From Stappia sp. WLB 29 (GTDB lineage: Bacteria; Pseudomonadota; Alphaproteobacteria; Rhizobiales; Stappiaceae), in the NCBI RefSeq assembly GCF_023507705.1, contig NZ_JALBGD010000004.1, positions 124,001 through 188,000 on the forward strand: a DNA stretch of 64,000 nucleotides, read 5' to 3'. Below the pieces are notes generated by a model that was not told where the DNA came from, did no database searches, and was given only the letters and a program-made list of their open reading frames with translations. Position 1 is the stretch's first letter; each line of letters begins with the position of its first letter. This document shows positions 57,460 through 64,000 of the stretch, one piece after another. The position numbers and the translations under genes were made by a program.

Positions 57460-57562
57460 TCCGCTCCCGTTGGGGCGAGAAACGAAATTCCGAGGGAAGC
57501 GGCCATGCCCTTCCAGATGACAGGAAGCGCCGGCGAGACCGGCGCGAGAGGAGTGGACTGAG

Positions 57563-59206
57563 ATGGCAATCAGTGCGAACCGGCTGGAGCTGCTGCAGAT
57601 CGCGGATGCGGTCGCGCGCGAAAAGACGATTGATCGCAGCATCGTGATCGCGGCGATGGAAGACGCGATCCAGAAGGCCGCGCGCTCGCGCTACGGCTCG
57701 GAGACCGAAGTGCGCGCCGAGATCAATCCGCGCACCGGCGAGATCAAGCTGCAGCGCCTGCTGCTGGTCGTCGAGAAGGTCGAGAACTCCTCGACCGAGA
57801 TCGACAAGGAAGAGGCCCTGCGCCGCAATCCGATGGCGCAGATCGGCGATTACATCGCCGAGCCGCTGCCGCCGCTGGACTTCGGCCGTATCGCCGCCCA
57901 GTCGGCCAAGCAGGTGATCGTGCAGAAGGTGCGCGAGGCCGAGCGCGACCGCCAGTACGACGAGTTCAAGGACCGCATCGGCGAGATCGTCAACGGCGTG
58001 GTCAAGCGCGTCGAGTACGGCAACGTGATCGTCGATCTCGGCCGCGGCGAGGCTATCGTGCGCCGTGACGAACTGATCCCGCGCGAGCTGTTCCGCAATG
58101 GCGACCGCATCCGTGCCTATGTCTACGACGTGCGGCGCGAGCAGCGCGGCCCGCAGATCTTCCTGTCGCGCACCCATCCGCAGTTCATGGCGAAGCTGTT
58201 CGCCCAGGAAGTGCCGGAAATCTATGACGGCGTCATCGAGATCAGGGCGGTTGCCCGCGATCCGGGCTCGCGCGCCAAGATCGCCGTCATCTCCAAGGAC
58301 AGCTCCATCGATCCGGTCGGTGCCTGCGTCGGCATGCGCGGCAGCCGTGTCCAGGCGGTCGTCGGCGAGCTTCAGGGCGAGAAGATCGACATCATCCCGT
58401 GGAACCCTGATCACGCGACCTTCATCGTCAACGCGCTGCAGCCGGCCGAGGTGGCCAAGGTCGTCCTCGACGAGGATGCCGAGCGCATCGAGGTGGTGGT
58501 GCCGGACGAGCAGCTGTCGCTGGCCATCGGCCGTCGCGGTCAGAATGTACGCCTTGCCTCGCAGCTGACGGGCTGGGCGATCGACATCATGACCGAGCAT
58601 GACGAGTCCGAGCGTCGCCAGAAGGAATTCACCGATCGCACTCAGCTCTTCATGGAAGCGCTGAACGTCGACGAGGTCGTCGGACAGCTTCTCGCTTCCG
58701 AAGGATTTGCCTCGGTGGAAGAAGTGGCGTATGTCGAGCGCGAAGAGGTGGCCACGATCGAGGGCTTCGACGAGGAGACCGCCGATGAGATTCAGGCGCG
58801 CGCCCGCGAATATCTCGAGGAAATCGAGGCGAAGCTCGACGAGGAGCGCCGTGAACTTGGCGTTTCCGACGACCTCAGGAACATCAATGGCCTGACCACG
58901 GCCATGCTGGTCGCGCTCGGCAAGGACGGCGTCAAGTCCGTCGAGGATCTGGCCGGTTGCGCCACCGACGATCTCGTCGGCTGGACGGAGCGCGCCAATG
59001 GCGAGGTGACCCGCCATGAAGGTGCGCTGACCGGGTTCGATGTCAGCCGTGCCGAGGCCGAGGAAATGATCATGGCCGCGCGCATCGACGCGGGCTGGAT
59101 CACCGAGGCGGATCTTGCCGTCGACGACGAGGCCGCAGAGGCCGAGGGCGAGGCGGAGCAAAACGAGGCGGGCATCGTTGCGACCGGCGTGGTGCACGAG
59201 GTCTGA
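57563..59206 (+). CDS. nusA: Transcription termination/antitermination factor NusA
   Basis: 547 residues. The N-terminal RNA polymerase-binding domain (1-125) starts 'MAISANRLELLQIADAVARE'. The S1 domain includes 'GEIVNGVVKRVEYGNVIVDL'. Two KH domains follow ('DPVGACVGMRGSRVQAVVGE' and 'LSLAIGRRGQNVRLASQLTG'). The C-terminal acidic repeats contain helix-hairpin motifs 'VEEVAYVEREEVATIEGF' and 'ALGKDGVKSVEDLAGCATDD', as in alpha- and gammaproteobacteria. It modulates pausing, termination and rRNA antitermination. Confidence 0.98.
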   Translation: MAISANRLELLQIADAVAREKTIDRSIVIAAMEDAIQKAARSRYGSETEVRAEINPRTGEIKLQRLLLVVEKVENSSTEIDKEEALRRNPMAQIGDYIAEPLPPLDFGRIAAQSAKQVIVQKVREAERDRQYDEFKDRIGEIVNGVVKRVEYGNVIVDLGRGEAIVRRDELIPRELFRNGDRIRAYVYDVRREQRGPQIFLSRTHPQFMAKLFAQEVPEIYDGVIEIRAVARDPGSRAKIAVISKDSSIDPVGACVGMRGSRVQAVVGELQGEKIDIIPWNPDHATFIVNALQPAEVAKVVLDEDAERIEVVVPDEQLSLAIGRRGQNVRLASQLTGWAIDIMTEHDESERRQKEFTDRTQLFMEALNVDEVVGQLLASEGFASVEEVAYVEREEVATIEGFDEETADEIQARAREYLEEIEAKLDEERRELGVSDDLRNINGLTTAMLVALGKDGVKSVEDLAGCATDDLVGWTERANGEVTRHEGALTGFDVSRAEAEEMIMAARIDAGWITEADLAVDDEAAEAEGEAEQNEAGIVATGVVHEV

Positions 59207-59262
59207 TCCGGCAGGGTCCGATCCGACAGGATCGGGCCGACAGGACCGGCGGAGCGATACGG

Positions 59263-59943
59263 GTGCCGAAACGAAACGAGCCGTTGGAACGAAGCTGCGC
59301 GCTGACCCGCGCGGTGCGTCCGGTGGATGAACTGATCCGTTTCGTTGCGGGCCCTGACGGCATCATCGTCCCCGACCTGCGGCGCAGGCTGCCGGGCCGG
59401 GGCGTCTGGATCACGGCGAGCCGCCAGGCGGTCGCCGAGGCCCAGAAGAAGAAAGTGTTTTCGCGCGCGCTCAAGGATGGGTCCGTGCGGGTGGAGGGCG
59501 ACCTGACGGATCAGGTCGATGCCCTCATCGAGCGGTCCGCGCTCAACGCGTTGTCGCTGGCCCGCAAGGCCGGCGAGATCGTCAGCGGGTTCTCCAAGGT
59601 GGAGGCGGCGGTGCGCGGGCAGGATATCATCGGTCTCGTCCAGGCGCGCGATGGCGGCGACGACGGGGCCAGAAAGCTCGCGGCAATCGCGCGGGCGCGC
59701 TTTGCCGATACCGGCGGTTGTCGGATCATCGGCTGTTTTACGTCGGCTCAATTGGATTTGGCATTGGGTCGGTCAAATGTGATACATGCTGCACTGCTTG
59801 CAGGCCGGGCAGGCGAGAACGCTCTCGTCCGGGTTGAGGAACTGGAGCGTTTCCGTACCGGTTCCGTCAGCGACCCGGTTGCCGGAACGCTGGACGATCC
59901 GGTTGCGAACGACGGTGCGGGCAGTGCGGTGATCCAGGACTGA
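59263..59943 (+). CDS. ylxR: YlxR (DUF448) RNA-binding protein with C-terminal L7Ae-like domain
   Basis: 226 residues. The YlxR part (1-90) contains '[20 protein letters not shown]' (the R-x-C-x-x-T/S hallmark) and '[20 protein letters not shown]'. From about residue 100 the sequence '[20 protein letters not shown]' opens an L7Ae/L30e-like domain. This two-domain form is the usual alphaproteobacterial version. It is expected to bind RNA and RNase P or ribosomes. GTG 59263 with GGAGCG upstream is the start. infB begins seven bases after the stop. Confidence 0.9.
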   Translation: MPKRNEPLERSCALTRAVRPVDELIRFVAGPDGIIVPDLRRRLPGRGVWITASRQAVAEAQKKKVFSRALKDGSVRVEGDLTDQVDALIERSALNALSLARKAGEIVSGFSKVEAAVRGQDIIGLVQARDGGDDGARKLAAIARARFADTGGCRIIGCFTSAQLDLALGRSNVIHAALLAGRAGENALVRVEELERFRTGSVSDPVAGTLDDPVANDGAGSAVIQD

Positions 59944-59950
59944 AGGCGAT

Positions 59951-62620
59951 ATGAGCGAAACGAAAAATCCCGGCGACAAGACGATCAGCATGGAGCGCAA
60001 GACACTGGGCCTGAAACGCTCCGGCGTGGAACAGGGCACGGTCCGTCAGAGCTTCTCCCATGGCCGCACCAAAGCGGTCGTGGTGGAGAAGAAGAAGCGC
60101 CGCGTCGTCCTGCCGGGCGAAGGCGGCAAGCCTGAGGCCGAAGCCGAGGCGCCGCGCGCCCCGGCTCCCCAGCAGCGTCGACCTGACATCGAGCCGCAGG
60201 TTCAGCAGCGTCGTGCCGAGCCGGCACCGCAGCGTCCGCGCGGCGGCAACATCCTTCGCACGCTTACCGAAGACGAGGCTGCCGCCCGCCAGCAGGCGCT
60301 CCTCGAGGCACAGCGCCGCGATGCCGAGGACCGCAAGCGCCGCGAGGAAGAAGAACGCCTGCGTGCCATCGAGGACGAGCGCCGCAAGGTCGAGGAGGCG
60401 GAGCGCGCCAAGCGGGAGGCCGAAGAGGCCGCCAGTCGCGCCGCCGAGGAGGCCGAGCGCAAGAAGAGCGACGATGGCCGCGAGAAGGTCTCCGCCACGG
60501 ACGCGGCCGACGCGATCGCCGCGGCCGTCGGCGAGGCTGCGCCGGCAGCGTCCGCTCCGGCCGCCCGTGACGAGACCGCCCGCAAGCCGGCTGCTGCCGC
60601 ACCTGCATCCGCTCCCGCGCGCCGTGCCGGCGAAGAAGACGACGATGCCCGCAAGGGCGGCGTGAAGGCCGTCAAGCGCGCCAAGGTCGCGCCGGCGCGC
60701 CCGCCGGCAAAGACCCCCGGCGCCGACGACCGCCGCCGGTCGAAGCTGACCATCTCCTCCGCCACCGGCGACGACGAGGGGCGCAGCCGTTCGCTCGCCT
60801 CGCTGCGTCGCCGCCGCGAGAAGGAGCGTCGAGCCGGCCAGCAGGTGGTGCGCGAGAAGATCTCCCGCGAGGTGGTTCTGCCCGAGGCGATCACCATCCA
60901 GGAACTCGCAAACCGCATGGCCGAGCGTGCCGTCGACGTGATCAAGCTGCTGATGAAGCAGGGGCAGATGCTCAAGATCAACGACGTGATCGACGCCGAC
61001 ACGGCAGAGCTGATCGCCTCCGAGATGGGCCATACGGTCAAGCGCGTGTCGGAATCCGACGTCGAGGAAGGCCTGTTCTCGGCCGCCGACTCGGACGATG
61101 CGCTCGAGTCGCGTCCGCCGGTCGTCACGATCATGGGCCATGTCGACCACGGCAAGACGTCGCTGCTGGATGCATTGCGCCGCTCCAACGTGGTGCAGGG
61201 CGAGGCCGGTGGCATCACCCAGCATATCGGCGCCTACCAGGTCGAGCAGGGCGGTCACAAGATCACCTTCATCGACACGCCGGGCCACGCAGCCTTTACC
61301 CAGATGCGCGCCCGCGGCGCCAAGGCCACGGATATCGTCATCCTGGTGGTGGCAGCCGACGACGGCGTGATGCCGCAGACTAAGGAAGCCATCGCCCATG
61401 CGAAGGCGGCCGGCGTCCCGATCATCGTGGCCATCAACAAGATGGACAAGCCGTCGGCCGATCCGAGTCGCGTGCGCACCGACCTTCTGCGCGAGGATAT
61501 CGTGGTGGAGTCGATGGGCGGCGACGTGATCGACGTCGAGGTCTCCGCGCTGAAGGGGCTCAACCTCGACAAGCTGCTGGAGATGATCCTGCTGCAGGCC
61601 GAGGTTCTCGAGCTGAAGGCCAACCCGCTCCGCACCGCCGAGGGCATCGTCATCGAGGCGCAGCTCGACAAGGGCCGTGGTCCGGTGGCGACCGTCCTGG
61701 TCCAGAAGGGCACGCTGAAGGTCGGCGACATCCTGGTGGCCGGTTCCGAATGGGGCCGCGTGCGCGCCATGCTCGACGAGAACGGCCAGCAGGTGAAGGA
61801 GGCTCCGCCCTCCAAGCCGGTCGAGGTCCTGGGCTTCAACGGCACGCCGGCTGCCGGCGACATGGTCGCCGTCGTCGAGAACGAGGCCCGTGCCCGCGAG
61901 ATCGTCGACTATCGCCAGCGCCAGAAGCGCGACAAGGCGTCGGTCCTGGCCAGCGGTGCCCGCGGCTCGCTCGAGCAGATGATGAACCGTCTGCAGCAGA
62001 GCGGCCACAAGGAGTTCCCGCTGGTCATCAAGGGCGACGTGCAAGGCTCGGTCGAGGCCATCGCCGGTGCGCTGGACCAGCTCGGCACCGACGAGGTCAA
62101 GGCGCGCATCCTGCATGCCGGCGTCGGCGGCATCACCGAGAGCGACGTGACACTGGCAACCGCCTCCAACGCGCCGATCATCGGCTTCAACGTCCGTGCG
62201 AACAAGCAGGCGCGCGACGCGGCCGAGCGCGAGGGCATCGAGATCCGCTACTACAACATCATCTATAACCTGGTGGATGACGTGAAGGCGGCGATGTCGG
62301 GCCTGCTGTCGCCGGAACGCCGCGAGACCTTCCTCGGCAATGCGGAGATCCTCGAGATCTTCAACATCACCAAGGTCGGCAAGGTGGCCGGTTGCCGCGT
62401 GACCGAGGGCATCGTCGAGCGCGGCGCCCAGGTGCGCCTGATCCGCGACAACGTCGTGATCCACGAAGGCAAGCTCGGTACGCTGAAGCGCTTCAAGGAC
62501 GAGGTGAAGGAAGTGAATGCCGGCCAGGAATGCGGCATGAACTTCGAAAACTACCAGGACATGCGCCCGGGCGACATCATCGAGTGCTACCGGGTGGAGG
62601 AAGTGGCTCGCACCCTCTGA
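59951..62620 (+). CDS. infB: Translation initiation factor IF-2
   Basis: 889 residues. A long, Ala/Arg/Glu-rich disordered N-terminus (about 1-300, including a charged coiled coil near 120-175) precedes the IF2_N domain ('[20 protein letters not shown]'). The GTPase motifs are G1 '[20 protein letters not shown]', G3 'DTPGHAAF' and G4 'INKMDKP'. C-terminal domains include the fMet-tRNA-binding C2. It brings initiator tRNA to the 30S subunit. Confidence 0.98.
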   Translation: MSETKNPGDKTISMERKTLGLKRSGVEQGTVRQSFSHGRTKAVVVEKKKRRVVLPGEGGKPEAEAEAPRAPAPQQRRPDIEPQVQQRRAEPAPQRPRGGNILRTLTEDEAAARQQALLEAQRRDAEDRKRREEEERLRAIEDERRKVEEAERAKREAEEAASRAAEEAERKKSDDGREKVSATDAADAIAAAVGEAAPAASAPAARDETARKPAAAAPASAPARRAGEEDDDARKGGVKAVKRAKVAPARPPAKTPGADDRRRSKLTISSATGDDEGRSRSLASLRRRREKERRAGQQVVREKISREVVLPEAITIQELANRMAERAVDVIKLLMKQGQMLKINDVIDADTAELIASEMGHTVKRVSESDVEEGLFSAADSDDALESRPPVVTIMGHVDHGKTSLLDALRRSNVVQGEAGGITQHIGAYQVEQGGHKITFIDTPGHAAFTQMRARGAKATDIVILVVAADDGVMPQTKEAIAHAKAAGVPIIVAINKMDKPSADPSRVRTDLLREDIVVESMGGDVIDVEVSALKGLNLDKLLEMILLQAEVLELKANPLRTAEGIVIEAQLDKGRGPVATVLVQKGTLKVGDILVAGSEWGRVRAMLDENGQQVKEAPPSKPVEVLGFNGTPAAGDMVAVVENEARAREIVDYRQRQKRDKASVLASGARGSLEQMMNRLQQSGHKEFPLVIKGDVQGSVEAIAGALDQLGTDEVKARILHAGVGGITESDVTLATASNAPIIGFNVRANKQARDAAEREGIEIRYYNIIYNLVDDVKAAMSGLLSPERRETFLGNAEILEIFNITKVGKVAGCRVTEGIVERGAQVRLIRDNVVIHEGKLGTLKRFKDEVKEVNAGQECGMNFENYQDMRPGDIIECYRVEEVARTL

Positions 62621-62643
62621 CGGGGGCGGCCGTACAATTTACG

Positions 62644-62672
62644 CGCCGGCGGGACTCTCCCGCCGGCGTTTG
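62644..62672 (+). terminator. Intrinsic terminator after infB
   Basis: An 11-base perfect stem (62644-62654 with 62658-62668) around a CTC loop is followed by TTTGCCGTTT. It may lower transcription into rbfA and truB. Confidence 0.7.
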
Positions 62673-62757
62673 CCGTTTGGTCCGGACAGAGGGCCGGGCG
62701 CGCCGGGAAACCGCCGCCTGTCGACCCTGATGATCCGGCAAGAGGTGGACCGGTTCC

Positions 62758-63210
62758 ATGGCCCCGAACAACAGACATCCCGCGGGAATGCCGTCGCAGC
62801 GCCAGCTGCGTGTCGGCGAGCTGGTGCGCAAGGAAGTCTCCGACATCCTGGCGCGCGGCACGTTGGCCGACCCGGTGCTCGACGGAACGATCATCTCCGT
62901 GCCTGAAGTACGCATGACGCCCGACCTGCGCCTTGCCAGCTGCCTGGTGATGCCTCTCGGTGGCCGCGATGCCGACCGGGTGATCGAGGCGCTCAACCGC
63001 AGCGCCCGCACGATCCGTCGCGAACTGGCGCGCCGGATGACCATGAAGTTCCTGCCCGACCTGCGCTTCGTGCTCGATACCCGCTTCGACGACGACGACC
63101 GGATCACGGCGCTTCTGTCCCGCGACGACGTGCGCCGCGACCTGTCGGAGGACGAGGCGGACGAAGGTGACGACCGTGCCGACGAGACCCCCGACGAGGG
63201 CGGGCGTTAG
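62758..63210 (+). CDS. rbfA: 30S ribosome-binding factor RbfA
   Basis: 150 residues. '[20 protein letters not shown]' and '[20 protein letters not shown]' match RbfA, with its KH-like fold. '[20 protein letters not shown]' is the conserved C-terminal part before an acidic tail '[20 protein letters not shown]'. It matures the 16S 5' end and is needed at low temperature. The truB start lies four bases after the stop. Confidence 0.96.
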   Translation: MAPNNRHPAGMPSQRQLRVGELVRKEVSDILARGTLADPVLDGTIISVPEVRMTPDLRLASCLVMPLGGRDADRVIEALNRSARTIRRELARRMTMKFLPDLRFVLDTRFDDDDRITALLSRDDVRRDLSEDEADEGDDRADETPDEGGR

Positions 63211-63214
63211 GGGC

Positions 63215-64000
63215 ATGGGGCGACGCAAGAAGGCGAACCGCAACCGCATCGACGGTTGGCTGGTGCTCGACAAGCCTGTGGGCATCACCTCCAACGACGC
63301 GTTGACGCGGCTGAAGAAGATCCTTCACCCCGAAAAGGTCGGCCATGCCGGCACGCTCGACCCGCTCGCCTCCGGCCTGCTGCCGGTGGCTTTCGGCGAG
63401 GCGACCAAGACCGTCTCCTTCGCGATGGACGGGCGCAAGGTCTACCGTTTCACCGTGCGCTGGGGCGAGGCGACGGAGACGGACGACACGGAAGGCGCGG
63501 TGGTCGCCACCAGCGACGTGCGCCCCGCTGCGGACGAGATCGCGGCCGTACTTCCGGACTTCACCGGCACGATTCTCCAGGTTCCCCCGAAATACTCCGC
63601 CATCAAGGTGGACGGCGCGCGCGCCTATGACCTTGCCCGCGGCGGCGAGGAGGTCGAACTGGCCGCGCGCGAAATCGATGTCCATCGGCTCGATCTGGTG
63701 GAGTGCCCGGACCGCGACCACGCGGTCTTCGAGGCGGAATGCGGTAAGGGCACATATGTGCGCGCGCTCGCCCGCGACATCGCGGAGCGGCTCGGCACCT
63801 GCGGCCATGTTGCCGCCTTGCGGCGCCTTGTCGTCGGTCCTTTCGACGAGCAGGACATGATTCCGCTGGAAACTCTTGAGGAGTTGGGGCAATGTGCGCC
63901 CGGCATGGGCCTGACCGAGGCCCATGCCGACTTCATTCTGCCTGTAGAGACCGCGCTGGACGACATCCCGGCGCTGGCCGTCAGCCGGCAGGATGCCGCC
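63215..64000 (+). CDS. truB: tRNA pseudouridine(55) synthase TruB, 3'-truncated by window edge
   Basis: 262 codons are present and the frame is open at the window end. After a basic start ('[20 protein letters not shown]') comes the catalytic '[20 protein letters not shown]', whose Asp is the nucleophile region of TruB. '[16 protein letters not shown]' and '[20 protein letters not shown]' follow, then '[20 protein letters not shown]'. The full protein is usually 300-320 residues, so about 40-60 are missing. It makes pseudouridine 55 in the T-loop. It starts four bases after rbfA. Confidence 0.96.
   Translation, partial: MGRRKKANRNRIDGWLVLDKPVGITSNDALTRLKKILHPEKVGHAGTLDPLASGLLPVAFGEATKTVSFAMDGRKVYRFTVRWGEATETDDTEGAVVATSDVRPAADEIAAVLPDFTGTILQVPPKYSAIKVDGARAYDLARGGEEVELAAREIDVHRLDLVECPDRDHAVFEAECGKGTYVRALARDIAERLGTCGHVAALRRLVVGPFDEQDMIPLETLEELGQCAPGMGLTEAHADFILPVETALDDIPALAVSRQDAA

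Noticed and set aside
59867-62464. 865-codon open frame opposite infB
   Set aside because: Antisense artefact of infB codon bias; no recognisable domain.

Overview
This is a high-G+C (roughly two thirds G+C), gene-dense chromosomal segment of an alphaproteobacterium, most likely a member of the Hyphomicrobiales (Rhizobiales), possibly near the Stappiaceae. That assignment is inference. It rests on the rhizobial-type PmtA methyltransferase, a Fur/Mur-type regulator without CxxC motifs, a DUF992 secreted protein, the miaB-phoH-ybeY-corC-lnt-xre-metK-trmB-rimP-nusA-ylxR-infB-rbfA-truB order, and general protein similarity.

Region by region. 1-2540: 3' part of a TRAP transporter operon (dctP'-dctQ-dctM) closed by a strong hairpin terminator. 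2632-6387: accessory zone with a lone proteasome-beta-like Ntn hydrolase, then a small low-G+C island between a degenerate tRNA-Ser fragment (3514-3572) and the intact tRNA-Ser(GGA) gene (6298-6387). The island holds a tightly coupled pair, a ParB/DGQHR- or DUF262-like protein followed by a HEPN-like protein, and no integrase. 7062-12948: small membrane protein, msrA, an M48 protease, an exported choloylglycine-type hydrolase, and an SDR/PhyH-dioxygenase/GntR catabolic cluster. 12949-14021: about 1 kb without a convincing gene, carrying an inverted repeat pair and a Pho-box-like site. 14022-18222: phnDCEE phosphonate/phosphite-type ABC transporter plus a cupin. 18252-18423: a MITE-like element abutting a LysE-type exporter gene.

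18422-32580: LysE exporter, SulP transporter, pmtA, VOC protein, dnaJ, FkbM methyltransferase, dnaK, a second SulP transporter with a tandem universal stress protein, pdxH, a chemoreceptor and a DUF992 protein. 32721-35436: modABC molybdate transporter preceded by a truncated, frameshifted start of a ModE-like regulator gene. 35453-40944: FMN reductase, a YjbR-like protein, and an mdeR-mdeA-mdeB-type methionine catabolism locus. In that locus an Lrp-family regulator is divergent from methionine gamma-lyase and a homodimeric 2-oxoacid dehydrogenase E1.

41128-64000: mainly housekeeping. hslV-GNAT-hslU (the HslVU protease with an acetyltransferase gene inside), a universal stress protein, nfuA (Fe-S carrier), tsaB-rimI, fur/mur, plsC, miaB, phoH-ybeY-corC, lnt, an XRE regulator, metK, trmB, then the transcription/translation cluster rimP-nusA-ylxR-infB-rbfA-truB, with truB running off the window. 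A promoter and attenuator-like leader precede rimP.

The best candidate for an undescribed system is the tRNA-Ser-bounded island with the DGQHR-like/HEPN pair, together with the neighbouring solitary proteasome-like peptidase.
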